Numbered from the stretch's first letter, positions 1-10,900 are shown. The stretch is DNA of 64,000 nucleotides from Lysobacteraceae bacterium (GCA_003241895.1 QBLY01000014.1:53957-117956), one strand, 5' to 3'. The notes: generated by a model not told the origin, from the sequence alone. Translations and numbers: made by a program.

Positions 1-1195
1 TTTCGATACTGCCCACCGCCTCGCCCAGCCGGCCGCGAACCTTGGCCAGGGCGATGTCCAGAGCGGGCAGCACGTTGTCGGTGCCGGAGCCGTCGGCGCT
101 TTCGCTGTAAACCGTGACACCGCTGTTGGGATCCACCACTTCCAGGCTGATGCGCACCGCACCGCCCACTTCGGCGATGGTCGGCAGGATGACGGCCTTG
201 GCGCCTTCGCGCAGGGCGAGCTCAGCGGCCAGCTGGCGATCCACGGGCTGGCCCTGGCGCTGCATGCGCTCAAGCGCGCGATCGATCTGCAGCTCTGAAA
301 TCAGGTTCACGTGACGGGACTGCTCCAGGCCCACGCGCAGCGCGGTGTCCAGGGATTGGTCGAATATCTTCTCGCCGGTGCGGTTCTGCAGGTCGGCCAC
401 CACCACCCAGTCGCGCTCGGCGAAGGCGATGGCGGGCGGACTGCGCAGGGCGCTCCAGAACAGGGCCAGGCCCACCACGCCCACCATCAGCACCTCCAGC
501 GCCACCATCGGCGGCCGGCGCCAGACGGGCAGTTCGCGCCAGGCCTTGGCGCCCGACTCGGGCGCCCGCAGCGGCGACAGCCCGGGCTCGCCCACCTCGT
601 GCACCAGCATCGGCGCGGGCACGCCCTTGAAGTTGTAGCGGCCGTGCATCAGCCAGCGCAGCTTGTTGCCCGCCTCGCCCAGCTCGCCCACGGCGCGGTG
701 GCACAGGTTCTGGGCCATGCCCGACATCAGGATCTGGCCAGGCAGCGCCAGGTTCATCAGGCGCGCGGCCACCGGCTTGGCCAAGCCCTCGACCTCGAAG
801 GCCTTGGCACCCGCCAGCACGTCCTTGGGCTCGTTGGCCCAGGTCATCACGTCGCCCACGTGCAGGCCAATGCGGGCCTTGAGGTCGAGCGCTTCCAGCG
901 CACCCAGCTCGCGCAGGCCGCGCTGGTAGCGCAGGGCGAAGTCCAGGGCCTGGATCGGCCGCTCGAACAGCGCCAGCACACCGTCGGCCTTGTCGACCAG
1001 CTGGCCGTGGCACAGGTCCATCAGCTGCCGCAGCAGCTGGTCGTGGCGCTTGAGCAGGGCCACCGCCCGCATGTCGCCCAGCCGCTCCACCAGCGCCGTG
1101 GACTCGACGATGTCGCACAGCAGCACCGTCCGCAGCATCGGGGTCACCGGCGCGGTGTTCAGTGCATGGGTGGTGGGGACTTCTGGAACATTCAT
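1..1195 (-). CDS. Class III adenylate/guanylate cyclase, C-terminus outside window
   Basis: Partial gene; the 3' end lies left of position 1, leaving 398 readable codons. Residues 22-200 form a class III nucleotide cyclase domain: a metal-binding Asp in the LCDIVEST segment near residue 28, a second acidic segment (DKADGVLALF) near 68-77, and ARIGLHVGDV near 108-116. One membrane segment lies at about 230-250 (VALEVLMVGVVGLALF). A periplasmic-type domain follows (WVVVADLQNRTGEKIFDQ onward) and runs off the edge. The layout of cyclase, one membrane helix and a long C-terminal region matches a Xanthomonad family annotated as putative peptide modification system cyclase; that name is recalled, not tested. 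The start was taken at ATG 1195; the frame has no other strong candidate. Confidence 0.8.
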   Translation of the reverse strand, partial: MNVPEVPTTHALNTAPVTPMLRTVLLCDIVESTALVERLGDMRAVALLKRHDQLLRQLMDLCHGQLVDKADGVLALFERPIQALDFALRYQRGLRELGALEALDLKARIGLHVGDVMTWANEPKDVLAGAKAFEVEGLAKPVAARLMNLALPGQILMSGMAQNLCHRAVGELGEAGNKLRWLMHGRYNFKGVPAPMLVHEVGEPGLSPLRAPESGAKAWRELPVWRRPPMVALEVLMVGVVGLALFWSALRSPPAIAFAERDWVVVADLQNRTGEKIFDQSLDTALRVGLEQSRHVNLISELQIDRALERMQRQGQPVDRQLAAELALREGAKAVILPTIAEVGGAVRISLEVVDPNSGVTVYSESADGSGTDNVLPALDIALAKVRGRLGEAVGSIE

Positions 1196-1259
1196 TCAGC
1201 GCAAGCCTGGACCGTCTTTCAGGGGTGAACGCGACCCCCGCGCGGCGCCGGCCACCGGC

Positions 1260-2279
1260 TCAGCGGGCCAGGCGCCAGTGGTCGCCGCCCTGGCGCTTGG
1301 CTTCGTACAGGGCGCGGTCGGCCTGGCTGTACCAGCTCGACCAGCCGCCCGGGTCCTGGCAGAAGGCGCCGCCGACGCTGATGGACAGGCGGTGCTCGCG
1401 CAGGCTGGGCAGGCGCAGGCTGCGGATGGCGCTCATCAGGCCCAGCGCGCGGTTGGCCAGTTCGCCGTCGTCGCTGACCCGCAGCACCAGGGCGAACTCG
1501 TCGCCGCCCAGGCGGCAGGGCAGCTCCAGCGGGCCCGCCATGCGCCGCACTTCCTCGGCGCAGGCGCGCAGGGCGGTGTCGCCGGCCAGATGGCCGCTGC
1601 GGTCGTTGATCTGCTTGAAATGGTCGATGTCCACCAGCAGCAGGGCCAGCTTGAGGTCGTTGAGGTCCTGGCGACCCAGTTCATCCAGGAAACGGTACAG
1701 GCCGCGGCGATTGGCCAGGCCGGTGAGGTCGTCGGTGCGCACCAGCTGCTGGGCCACCGTGAGCTCGGTGCGCGTCTGGCGCAGCGTGTCCAGCGTCTGC
1801 ATCAGGTCTTCGTTGCGGCGCTTGAGGTGCTGCACCAGCTGGTGCTCGCCCGCCACCAGGTAGGAGAAGCTGCGCTGCATGAAGCGGGCCACGTGGGCCG
1901 GCTCGCGGTCCACCAGCCCCTGGAACGCGGACTGGGTGATTTCGTACAGCACGCCCGGGGTTTCGGCCACGGCGCGCGCGAAGCGCTGGTGCCGGCCGAT
2001 GAATACCGCCAGTTCGCCAAAGTACTGGCCGGGGCCCAGCAGCTTGTCGGCCAGGCCATCGTCGAAGCCCAGGCGGATCTCGCCGGTATCGATCAGGAAC
2101 ATGCTTTGGGCCGCTTGGCCGCGGCGGAACAATTCCTCGCCGGGCAGCACCGCGCGGCTGACGCCGGCGGCGGCCAGGACGCGGAATTCGTCGGCCGAGA
2201 GCTGCGAGGGCAGCCGGCCTTCCGGCTCGCCGCTCTGCGGGGACGCGGCCGGGATGCCGGGAAGATCAGTAGAAATCAC
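1260..2279 (-). CDS. Cyclic-nucleotide-binding GGDEF protein (diguanylate cyclase)
   Basis: This 339-residue protein has an N-terminal cNMP-binding (CRP-like) domain at about residues 30-120. The phosphate-binding segment reads FGELAVFIGRHQRFARAVA, so the Glu and Arg that hold the cyclic phosphate in CRP are present. A coiled linker (about 145-175) leads to a GGDEF domain whose active-site motif GGDEF is at 258-262, with DDLTGLANRR at 183-192. The residues upstream of GGDEF read LELPC, so there is no RxxD product-inhibition site. The expected activity is synthesis of c-di-GMP from two GTP, gated by a cyclic nucleotide. The next gene is a class III cyclase on the same strand, 64 bp downstream, so the pair could couple cNMP to c-di-GMP (inference). 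Confidence 0.88.
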   Translation of the reverse strand: MISTDLPGIPAASPQSGEPEGRLPSQLSADEFRVLAAAGVSRAVLPGEELFRRGQAAQSMFLIDTGEIRLGFDDGLADKLLGPGQYFGELAVFIGRHQRFARAVAETPGVLYEITQSAFQGLVDREPAHVARFMQRSFSYLVAGEHQLVQHLKRRNEDLMQTLDTLRQTRTELTVAQQLVRTDDLTGLANRRGLYRFLDELGRQDLNDLKLALLLVDIDHFKQINDRSGHLAGDTALRACAEEVRRMAGPLELPCRLGGDEFALVLRVSDDGELANRALGLMSAIRSLRLPSLREHRLSISVGGAFCQDPGGWSSWYSQADRALYEAKRQGGDHWRLAR

Positions 2280-2364
2280 GGACTACTCAAACCAGGGACT
2301 GAACCGAGTGTATCCAAGGCGAGGGAAAGGAAACAGCGACCTGCGTCCGGATGCGCGGCGCAGG

Positions 2365-2395
2365 CCCCGGCCGCCGCCAGGGGCGACGGCCGGGG
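2365..2395 (-). terminator. GC-rich hairpin downstream of aceA
   Basis: A perfect 9-bp inverted repeat, CCCCGGCCG / CGGCCGGGG, with a 13-nt loop lies 24 bp past the aceA stop codon. No T tract follows on the minus strand, so it may slow or protect the 3' end rather than terminate by the classic intrinsic mechanism. Confidence 0.35.
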
Positions 2396-2418
2396 TGCGC
2401 CCCCGATTCAAGCCCGGG

Positions 2419-3723
2419 TCAGGCGGCTGCGGCCTTGGCGCCGCCCTGGAACTGCTCTTCCTCGGTCGAGCCCGTCAGCGCCGTCGTCGAGCTCTTGCCG
2501 CCCTGGATGGCCTGGGTGACCGAGTCGAAGTAGCCGGTGCCCACCTCGCGCTGGTGCTTGACCGCCGTGAAGCCCTTGTCGGCCGCGGCGAACTCGTTCT
2601 CCTGCAGCTCCACGAACGCGCTCATCTGGCTGCGGGCGTAGCCGTAGGCCAGGTTGAACATGGAGTAGTTGAGCGAATGGAAGCCGGCCAGGGTGATGAA
2701 CTGGAACTTGTAGCCCATCTTGCCCAGCTCGATCTGGAACTTGGCGATGGTGGCGTCGTCGAGGTTCTTCTTCCAGTTGAACGACGGCGAGCAGTTGTAG
2801 GCCAGCATCTTGCCCGGGAACTTGGCGTGGATGGCGTCGGCGAACCTCTTGGCGAAGGCCAGGTCCGGCTTGCCGGTCTCGCACCACACCAGGTCGGCGT
2901 AGGGCGCGTAGGCCAGGCCGCGGCTGATGGCCTGGTCGATGCCTGGTCGGGTCTTGTAGAAGCCTTCCACGGTGCGCTCGCCGGTGCAGAACGGCGCGTC
3001 GTTCGGGTCCACGTCGCTGGTGAGAAGGTCGGCGGCTTCGGCGTCGGTACGGGCGATCACCAGGGTGGGCACGTTGGAGACGTCGGCGGCCAGGCGCGCG
3101 GCGATCAGCTTCTGCACCGCTTCCTGGGTCGGCACCAGCACCTTGCCGCCCATGTGGCCGCACTTCTTCACCGAAGCCAGCTGGTCCTCGAAGTGCACGC
3201 CGGCGGCGCCCGCTTCGATCATCGCCTTCATCAGCTCGAACGCATTGAGCACGCCGCCGAAGCCGGCTTCGGCATCGGCGACGATCGGCTGCAGGAAGTC
3301 GATGCTGTCGTTGCCTTCCGCATGGTGCAGCTGGTCGGCGCGCAGCAGCGTGTTGTTGATGCGCTTGACCACCAGCGGCACCGAGTTGGCCGGGTACAGC
3401 GACTGGTCGGGGTACATTTCGCCGGCGACGTTGGCGTCGGCCGCGACCTGCCAGCCCGAGAGGTAGATGGCGTTGAGGCCGGCCTTGACCTGCTGCATGG
3501 CCTGGTTGCCGGTGAGCGCGCCGAGCGCGTTCACGAAGGGCTTCTCGCCCAGGGACTTCCACAGCTTGTTGGCGCCCAGGCGGGCGAGCGAGTGCTCGAC
3601 GGCGACGGTGCCGCGCAGGCGCACGACTTCCTCGGCGCTGTAGCCGCGTTCGATGCCGGCCCAGCGCGGGTCGGTCGCCCACTCTTTCTTGAGCTGCTCG
3701 GCGGTGGGGAGGGTCGTGGTCAT
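2419..3723 (-). CDS. aceA: Isocitrate lyase
   Basis: This 434-residue protein cleaves isocitrate to glyoxylate and succinate, the first step of the glyoxylate bypass. The family signature KKCGHMGGK is at residues 186-194, with catalytic Cys188. Other conserved segments are [18 protein letters not shown] near 65-82, [10 protein letters not shown] near 89-98, and YNCSPSFNW in the C-terminal half, which carries substrate-binding residues. Length fits the standard proteobacterial enzyme. It lies 46 bp downstream of aceB on the same strand, so the two bypass enzymes are probably co-transcribed in the order aceB-aceA. Confidence 0.96.
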   Translation of the reverse strand: MTTTLPTAEQLKKEWATDPRWAGIERGYSAEEVVRLRGTVAVEHSLARLGANKLWKSLGEKPFVNALGALTGNQAMQQVKAGLNAIYLSGWQVAADANVAGEMYPDQSLYPANSVPLVVKRINNTLLRADQLHHAEGNDSIDFLQPIVADAEAGFGGVLNAFELMKAMIEAGAAGVHFEDQLASVKKCGHMGGKVLVPTQEAVQKLIAARLAADVSNVPTLVIARTDAEAADLLTSDVDPNDAPFCTGERTVEGFYKTRPGIDQAISRGLAYAPYADLVWCETGKPDLAFAKRFADAIHAKFPGKMLAYNCSPSFNWKKNLDDATIAKFQIELGKMGYKFQFITLAGFHSLNYSMFNLAYGYARSQMSAFVELQENEFAAADKGFTAVKHQREVGTGYFDSVTQAIQGGKSSTTALTGSTEEEQFQGGAKAAAA

Positions 3724-3769
3724 GGCGTTGTCCTTTGGATTGCGAAATGGGGAAGGGAAAGCAAGGGGT

Positions 3770-5374
<1,605 letters not shown>

Positions 5375-5424
5375 GGTCTTGCTCCTGATGTTCCGGAGTT
5401 CGAAGCTAGGCCTGCGGCGTACCT

Positions 5425-5455
5425 TTGACAAAACAAATGTTTTGATACTTACTAT
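5425..5455 (+). promoter_or_regulatory. Divergent aceB/LysR promoter region with inverted repeat
   Basis: In the 116-bp gap between aceB and the LysR gene lies a palindrome, CAAAAC-AAAT-GTTTTG, at 5429-5444. It overlaps a TTGACA (-35-like, 5425-5430) on the plus strand; TACTAT follows 19 bp later (5450-5455). A dyad in a divergent LysR/target gap is the usual place for an autoregulatory LysR operator. The AT-rich block contrasts with the GC-rich flanks. Assignment as operator is inference. Confidence 0.5.
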
Positions 5456-5490
5456 TAACCTAGCTTATAACCGCACAGGAACAAAGGCTT

Positions 5491-6450
5491 ATGGCCGGCC
5501 CGAAGGCACGCTTCTATTACAAAGGCGACCGACTCAAGCCGCTGCGGGCCTTTTGCCAGGTGGCGCGCCTGGGTTCGGTGTCGCGCGCGGCCGAGGCCCT
5601 GTTCCTGAGCCAGCCGGCCGTAACCCTGCAGCTGCAGGCCCTGGAGCGTGACCTGGGCACGGGCCTGTTCGAGCGCATCGGCCGGCGCTTCAGCCTCACC
5701 CGCGAAGGCCAGGTGCTCTACGACCTCGCCCGCCCGCTGGTGGAGGGCCTGGACGGCCTGGACGCGGAGTTCCGCGGCAAGCTCAAAGGGCTGCAGGCCG
5801 GCGAGCTGCACGTGGCGGCCGGCAGCTCCACCATCCTCTACCTGCTGCCCACCCTGGTGCAGGCCTTCCGCAAGCAGCACCCGCAAGTGCAGCTGGTGCT
5901 GCACAACGTCACCGGCCAGGACGGCCTGGGCCTGCTGCGCTCGGACGCGGTGGACCTGGCGGTGGGCTCGATGCTGGACGTTCCCACCGACCTGGCCTAC
6001 GCGCCGGTGTACTCCTTCGACCCGATGCTGATCTGCCCGCCGGGCCACCCGCTGGCCACCAAGGCCGACCTGCGCCTGGAGGACCTGTCGCCCTATGGCC
6101 TGATCCTGCCGCCGCGCCGCCTCACCACTTACCGCCTGGTGGACCTGGTGTTCCAGCAGCGCCGCGTCCCGTACACCGTGGCGCTGGAAGTGGGCGGCTG
6201 GGAGGTGATCAAGCAGTACGTGGCCATGGGGCTGGGCATTTCCATCGTCACCAGCATCTGCCTGACCGAAGCCGACGAGAAGCGGCTGGTGGCGCGCAAC
6301 CTGGGCGAGTATTTCCCGCCGCGCAGCTACGGCGTGGTGATGCGCAAAGGCAAATACCTCAGCCCGCAGGCGCGCGACTTCATCGACCTGATCAAACCCG
6401 GGCTGTTCGAGCGCCGCGACTACTTCGACACGGGTGCGTCGGAGCGCTGA
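5491..6450 (+). CDS. LysR-family regulator divergent from aceBA
   Basis: This 319-residue LysR-type regulator has an N-terminal winged helix-turn-helix at about residues 15-75 (LRAFCQVARLGSVSRAAEALFLSQPAVTLQ, in pieces) and a periplasmic-binding-like effector domain at about 95-300. Its position divergent from the glyoxylate bypass genes suggests that it controls them and senses a related metabolite; the effector cannot be read from sequence. The C-terminus carries an extra charged tail (YFDTGASER). Its last 31 bp overlap the 3' end of the convergent channel gene. Confidence 0.9.
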   Translation: MAGPKARFYYKGDRLKPLRAFCQVARLGSVSRAAEALFLSQPAVTLQLQALERDLGTGLFERIGRRFSLTREGQVLYDLARPLVEGLDGLDAEFRGKLKGLQAGELHVAAGSSTILYLLPTLVQAFRKQHPQVQLVLHNVTGQDGLGLLRSDAVDLAVGSMLDVPTDLAYAPVYSFDPMLICPPGHPLATKADLRLEDLSPYGLILPPRRLTTYRLVDLVFQQRRVPYTVALEVGGWEVIKQYVAMGLGISIVTSICLTEADEKRLVARNLGEYFPPRSYGVVMRKGKYLSPQARDFIDLIKPGLFERRDYFDTGASER

Positions 6451-7697
6451 TCGGACAGGGCCTGACCGGCGGCGGCGACATCACCGCCCGACGGCGCCTG
6501 GAATGCGCGCAGGCCGAACTCCGGCAGGACCGCCAGCAGGTGGTCGAAGAGGTCGGACTGGATGTCCTCGTACTCGCCCCAGGCGGTGGTGCCGGTGAAG
6601 CAGTAGATCTCGATCGGCAGCCCCTGCGGCCCCGGATCGAGCTGGCGCACCAGCAGCGTCATGTCTGCGCGGATGCCCGGGTGTGACTGCAGATACGCGC
6701 GGGCGTAGGCGCGGAACGTGCCCAGGTTGGTCAGCCGCCGCAGGTTGACCGGCGCTTCGCCCTGCCGCTGCGCGTTCCACTGCGCCAGCTCGGTGGCCTT
6801 GGCCTCGAGGTAGGGCTGCAGCAGCACGAAGCGCGCGACGCCCTCGCGCTCTTCGTCGGAAAGGTAACGCACCGTGCCCTGGTCGATCGCCAGCGCCCGC
6901 TTGATGCGGCGGCCGCCCGCCTCGCTCATGCCGCGCCAGTTCTTGAAGCTGCCCGCGATCAGCGCGTGCGTGGGCAGGGTGGTAATGGTCTTGTCCCAGT
7001 TCTGCACCTTCACGGTGTGCAGGGCCACGTCGACCACGTCGCCATCGGCCCCGAACTGCGGCATTTCGATCCAGTCGCCCACCCGGACCATGTCGTTGGA
7101 ATTGAGCTGCACGCTGGCCACCAGCGAAAGGATGGTGTCCTTGAACACCAGCATCAGCACCGCCGTCATGGCGCCGAACCCCGACAGCAGCAGCAGCGGC
7201 GACTTGTCCACCAGCACGGCCACCACCAGCACCGCGGCCAGCACGAACAGCACGATCTTGGCCACCTGCAGGTAGCCCTTGATCGGCCGGCTGCGCGCAC
7301 GCTCTGGATCGCCGGCCTGGTAGATGTCCTGCAGGCTTGACAGCAGCGCGCTCAGCGACTGCGCCGCGGTGAGCACCACCCAGGCGGCGGCGACGTTGCG
7401 CACGACGGTCACCAGCCCCTCGGGCAATCCGGGTAGCAGCGGCACGCCGAGGTAGATCACGACGGCAGGCACCGCATGCGCCAGCCGCTTGATGACGCCG
7501 CGCGCCAGGATGGCGTCGTCCCACTTCACCGGCGAGGCTTTCACCAGGCGCACCAGCAGGCGCAGCAGCAGGCGCTGGGTCAACTGGTCGGCCAGCCAGG
7601 CCAGCAACAGCAGCGCCACGCACGAGGTCAACGTGAACAGCCACGGCCGCGCCGCCAGCTGCTCGTGCAATGCAGTCACTGAATCCATGCCGGCCAT
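6420..7697 (-). CDS. MscS-family mechanosensitive channel (YbdG-like)
   Basis: An integral inner-membrane protein of about 425 residues. Hydrophobic segments lie in the N-terminal half (WLFTLTSCVALLLLAWLADQ; VVIYLGVPLLPG; ILFVLAAVLVVAVLV), followed by the MscS pore-lining and beta-domain signature: SGFGAMTAVLMLVFKDTILS, then NDMVRVGDWIEMPQFGADGDVVDV and NWDKTITTLPTHALI. This arrangement is typical of the larger YbdG/miniconductance group, which opens on hypo-osmotic stress. ATG 7697 was taken; ATG 7688 (MDSVTAL) is equally possible. The stop overlaps the convergent LysR gene by 31 bp. Confidence 0.88.
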   Translation of the reverse strand: MAGMDSVTALHEQLAARPWLFTLTSCVALLLLAWLADQLTQRLLLRLLVRLVKASPVKWDDAILARGVIKRLAHAVPAVVIYLGVPLLPGLPEGLVTVVRNVAAAWVVLTAAQSLSALLSSLQDIYQAGDPERARSRPIKGYLQVAKIVLFVLAAVLVVAVLVDKSPLLLLSGFGAMTAVLMLVFKDTILSLVASVQLNSNDMVRVGDWIEMPQFGADGDVVDVALHTVKVQNWDKTITTLPTHALIAGSFKNWRGMSEAGGRRIKRALAIDQGTVRYLSDEEREGVARFVLLQPYLEAKATELAQWNAQRQGEAPVNLRRLTNLGTFRAYARAYLQSHPGIRADMTLLVRQLDPGPQGLPIEIYCFTGTTAWGEYEDIQSDLFDHLLAVLPEFGLRAFQAPSGGDVAAAGQALSDQRSDAPVSK

Positions 7698-7736
7698 TGT
7701 ATCGGCCGCGTCCCGGCGACCCAACCCTCACCCGCA

Positions 7737-8324
7737 TCAGAGCGTGTCGCGGTTCCTGCCCACGTGCGGGCGGTAGAGGGCGCGGATGTGGGCCATATCG
7801 GCCTCGTAGTCATCGCCGGGCTCGAACAGCTGGTCGAGCACGATCCGCCGCCCCGGGTAGTCAAAGGCGGCGCAGAACACCGGCACGCCGGCCTGTCGGG
7901 CGATCCTCCAGAAGCCGGGCTTCCAGCGCTCCACGCGACGGCGGGTGCCTTCGGGCGCCAGCACGAACCACATGCGCTCGGCGTCCCGGATTTCGGCGGC
8001 GGTCTGGTCGACGATGCCACCGGGCGCGCTGCGGTCCACCGGATGCCCACCCAACTTGCGCAGCAGCCAGCCCAGCGGGCCGCGGAAAAGCTCGGCCTTG
8101 CCGATGAAGGTGATGTCCACGCCCATCGCCAGCTTGGCCGCCAGACCCCAGTACGCGTCCCAGGCCGAGGAATGCGGCGCGACGATCACCACGATCCGCG
8201 GCAGGTCGGGCCAGTCGCCCTCGATGGTCCAACCGCCCAGCCGCAGCAGGTTGCGGCCCAGCCAGCGGCCGGCCGGTCCGCCATTGCGCGGGGCGTTCGG
8301 CGGCATCACCGGGATGCGCGTCAT
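7737..8324 (-). CDS. 1-acylglycerol-3-phosphate acyltransferase-like protein (PlsC domain)
   Basis: This 195-residue protein has the acyltransferase HX4D motif (HSSAWD, residues 51-56) and the substrate-binding APEGTR at 123-128. It probably moves an acyl chain to a glycerophospholipid or related acceptor at the inner membrane. It is shorter than PlsC and lacks an N-terminal helix, so the exact acceptor is open. Its start overlaps the stop of arfB by 4 bp, indicating translational coupling. Confidence 0.82.
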   Translation of the reverse strand: MTRIPVMPPNAPRNGGPAGRWLGRNLLRLGGWTIEGDWPDLPRIVVIVAPHSSAWDAYWGLAAKLAMGVDITFIGKAELFRGPLGWLLRKLGGHPVDRSAPGGIVDQTAAEIRDAERMWFVLAPEGTRRRVERWKPGFWRIARQAGVPVFCAAFDYPGRRIVLDQLFEPGDDYEADMAHIRALYRPHVGRNRDTL

Positions 8325-8746
8325 TCGCGGTCCCAGCCGGGGGCGCTGCGGTGGCGCTTGACCGTGGAGCGCTCCCGCTTGGCGCCCAGCCGCCGCTCCT
8401 TGGAGCCCTTGGTGGGCTTGGTGGCCACGCGCTTCTTGGGCGCGGTGAGCGCGGCGACGATCACCGCGGCCAGGCGTTCACGCGCGTCCTCGCGATTGCG
8501 GTCCTGGGTGCGGAAGCGCTGTGCGCTCAGCACCAGCACGCCGTCGTCGGTGAGGCGGCGGTCGCGGCGCGCCAGCAGCCGCTCGCGCACGGCCTCGGGC
8601 AGCGACGGCGAACGGGCCACGTCGAAGCGCAGCTCCACGGCGGTCGACACCTTGTTCACGTTTTGGCCGCCCGGCCCGCTCGAGCGCACGAAGCGCTCGA
8701 CCAGTTCGTCGTCGGGGATGGCCAAAGTGGGCGAGATCTGCAGCAT
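8321..8746 (-). CDS. arfB: Alternative ribosome-rescue factor / peptidyl-tRNA hydrolase ArfB
   Basis: A 141-residue class I release-factor homologue with the catalytic GGQ motif at residues 26-28 (SSGPGGQNVNK) and a basic C-terminal tail (KKRVATKPTKGSKERRLGAKRERSTVKRH) that in ArfB inserts into the empty mRNA channel of stalled ribosomes. It hydrolyses peptidyl-tRNA on ribosomes stuck at the end of non-stop messages. The length matches YaeJ/ArfB and excludes full-length RF1/RF2. It is the upstream partner of the acyltransferase gene. Confidence 0.93.
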   Translation of the reverse strand: MLQISPTLAIPDDELVERFVRSSGPGGQNVNKVSTAVELRFDVARSPSLPEAVRERLLARRDRRLTDDGVLVLSAQRFRTQDRNREDARERLAAVIVAALTAPKKRVATKPTKGSKERRLGAKRERSTVKRHRSAPGWDRE

Positions 8747-8792
8747 GGCGGCATTCTAGCGAGGAGCCCGGCGCTCGTGGGCGGCGGGCCGG

Positions 8793-8798
8793 TACAAT
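8793..8798 (+). promoter_or_regulatory. -10-like element immediately upstream of rep
   Basis: TACAAT lies 9 nt before the rep ATG. If used, transcription would start about 2-4 nt before the start codon, giving a nearly leaderless message. No clear -35 hexamer is visible. Confidence 0.35.
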
Positions 8799-8807
8799 CC
8801 ACCCCCC

Positions 8808-10790
8808 ATGTCCGGCCTCAATACTCCCCAGCAAGAAGCGGTCGCCTACGTCGGCGGCCCCCTGCTTGTGCTTGCCGGCGCGGGCAGCGGCAAGACCAAG
8901 GTGATCACCGAGAAGATCGCCCACCTGATCGCCACCGGCCGGCACGAGGCGCGGCACATCGCCGCCATCACCTTCACCAACAAGGCCGCCCGGGAGATGC
9001 GCGAGCGCGTCGCCAAGCGCGTGAAGGGTGACGCCGCCGAAGGCCTCACCATCTCCACCTTCCATTCCCTGGGCCTGCGCTTCCTGCAGATTGAACACGA
9101 GCGCGCGCAGCTGCGCCGAGGCTTCTCGATCTTCGACGGCGACGACCAGATGGCCATCATCAAGGACCTGGCCACGCCGGGCCTGAAGAAGGACGCGCTG
9201 TATTCGCTCCAGAACCTGATCAGCGCGGCCAAGAACAACGCGCTGTCGCCCGAGCAGGCCGCCGAGGCCGCGCGCTCGGGCCGCGAAAGGGAGGCCGCCG
9301 GAATTTACGCCCGCTACCAGGCGCGGCTCACGGCCTACAACGCCGTGGACTTCGACGACCTGATCCGGCTGCCGCTGACCCTGCTGGAGGCCGAGCCCGA
9401 CCTGGCCGCCGGCTGGCGCGAGCGCCTGCGCTACCTGCTGGTGGACGAGTGCCAGGACACCAATGGCGCCCAGTACCGCCTGCTCAAGCAGCTGGCCGGC
9501 CCCAAGGGCAACATGACCTGCGTGGGCGACGACGACCAGAGCATCTATGCCTGGCGCGGCGCCCAGCCCGAGAACCTCGACCAGCTGGCCACCGACTACC
9601 CCAACCTCAAGGTGGTCAAGCTCGAGCAGAACTACCGCTGCACCGCCCGCATCCTGCGCTGCGCCAACACCCTGATCGAAAAGAACCCGCACGCCCATCC
9701 CAAGAAGCTGTGGAGCCAGCACGGCGACGGCGAACCGGTGCGCGTGTGGGAGTGCCGCAACAACGAACACGAGGCCGAGCGCGTCGCCGCCGAGATCCAC
9801 TACCTCAACCAGGGCAAGGAAATCCCCTGGGGCGAATTCGCCATCCTGTTCCGCGGCAACCACCAGTCGCGGCCGCTGGAAAAGGCGCTGCAGCTGCTGC
9901 GCATCCCCTACCACCTCACCGGCGGCACCAAGTTCCTGGACCGCGCCGAAGTGAAGGACGCGCTGTGCTGGCTGCAGGTGCTGGCCAATCCCGACAACGA
10001 CGCCGCCTTCCTGCGCGCCATCGCCGCGCCCAAGCGCGAAGTCGGCGCCACCACGCTGGAAAAACTCGCGGCCATGGCGCAAACCGCCGGGCTGTCGCTG
10101 TCGGTGGCGGCCGGGCAGATCGGCTTCCTCAAGCAGCTCACGCCGCGCGCGGCGGCGGGCCTGGACGAATTCACCCGCATCGTTGATCGCCTGCGCGACG
10201 CCGCCGAAACCGTCACGCCCGCCGAGCTGGTGCCGATGCTGGCCCAGCAGAGCGGCCTGCTGGCGATGGTGCGCAGCCAGTGCAAGGACGAGGCCAGTTT
10301 CCAGCGCCGCAAGGCCAACCTGGACGAACTGGCGTCGTGGTTCGAAGGCGCGCGCGGCGGCGGCCCGGGCGAGCTCGCGGCCCAGCTGGCGCTGCTTTCG
10401 AACGCCGATCGCGGCGAGCCGGGCAACGCCGTGCGGCTGATGAGCCTGCACGCGGCCAAGGGCCTGGAGTTCCGCGCGGTGTTCGTGATCGGCTGCGAGG
10501 ACGGCAACCTGCCGCACGAAGCCAGCCTCGAGGAAAACCGCCTCGACGAAGAGCGCCGCCTGATGTACGTGGGCATCACCCGCGCCAAGGAGCGGCTGTA
10601 CCTGTCGCACAGCGCCGAAATCAAGCGCTGGGGCGCGCTCGAACACCTGCTGCCCAGCCGCTTCCTGGACGAACTGCCCGCCGCCGACCTGCTGCGCGAC
10701 GGCCTGGACCCCGAGCGCGAGACCGCCGAGAAGAAGCTGCGCGGCCGCGCCCACATGGACGCCATCGCGGCGATGTTCAACGACGGCTGA
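8808..10790 (+). CDS. rep: ATP-dependent DNA helicase Rep
   Basis: A 660-residue superfamily 1A 3'-5' DNA helicase. Motifs in order are the Q motif (LNTPQQEAV, 4-12), Walker A (AGAGSGKT, 23-30), motif Ia (ITFTNKAAREMRER), Walker B-like DECQD (near 213), motif III GDDDQSIYAWRGA, motif IV QNYRC, motif V LMSLHAAKGLEF and motif VI YVGITRAKERLYLS. Length and N-terminus match Rep rather than UvrD. Rep restarts stalled replication forks and clears proteins ahead of them. It is transcribed away from arfB. Confidence 0.94.
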   Translation: MSGLNTPQQEAVAYVGGPLLVLAGAGSGKTKVITEKIAHLIATGRHEARHIAAITFTNKAAREMRERVAKRVKGDAAEGLTISTFHSLGLRFLQIEHERAQLRRGFSIFDGDDQMAIIKDLATPGLKKDALYSLQNLISAAKNNALSPEQAAEAARSGREREAAGIYARYQARLTAYNAVDFDDLIRLPLTLLEAEPDLAAGWRERLRYLLVDECQDTNGAQYRLLKQLAGPKGNMTCVGDDDQSIYAWRGAQPENLDQLATDYPNLKVVKLEQNYRCTARILRCANTLIEKNPHAHPKKLWSQHGDGEPVRVWECRNNEHEAERVAAEIHYLNQGKEIPWGEFAILFRGNHQSRPLEKALQLLRIPYHLTGGTKFLDRAEVKDALCWLQVLANPDNDAAFLRAIAAPKREVGATTLEKLAAMAQTAGLSLSVAAGQIGFLKQLTPRAAAGLDEFTRIVDRLRDAAETVTPAELVPMLAQQSGLLAMVRSQCKDEASFQRRKANLDELASWFEGARGGGPGELAAQLALLSNADRGEPGNAVRLMSLHAAKGLEFRAVFVIGCEDGNLPHEASLEENRLDEERRLMYVGITRAKERLYLSHSAEIKRWGALEHLLPSRFLDELPAADLLRDGLDPERETAEKKLRGRAHMDAIAAMFNDG

Positions 10791-10900
10791 CGCCGCGGGG
10801 CCCGGGCCCGGCAGGACGGCATGCGCCTGACACCGGCCTGTCACCCAGTCCCGCTGCCGGCCCGGTTAAACTGGCCGGCAACTACAACGGAAAACCGCCG

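Noticed and set aside
2365..2395. A confident Rho-independent terminator for aceA
   Set aside because: The stem is strong, but no T tract follows on the transcribed strand, so it is listed only as a weak terminator.
8478..10844. Minus-strand ORF of 788 codons opposite rep
   Set aside because: All SF1 helicase motifs are on the plus strand; the minus frame is low-complexity Gln/Ala/Gly and absorbs part of arfB in a wrong frame.
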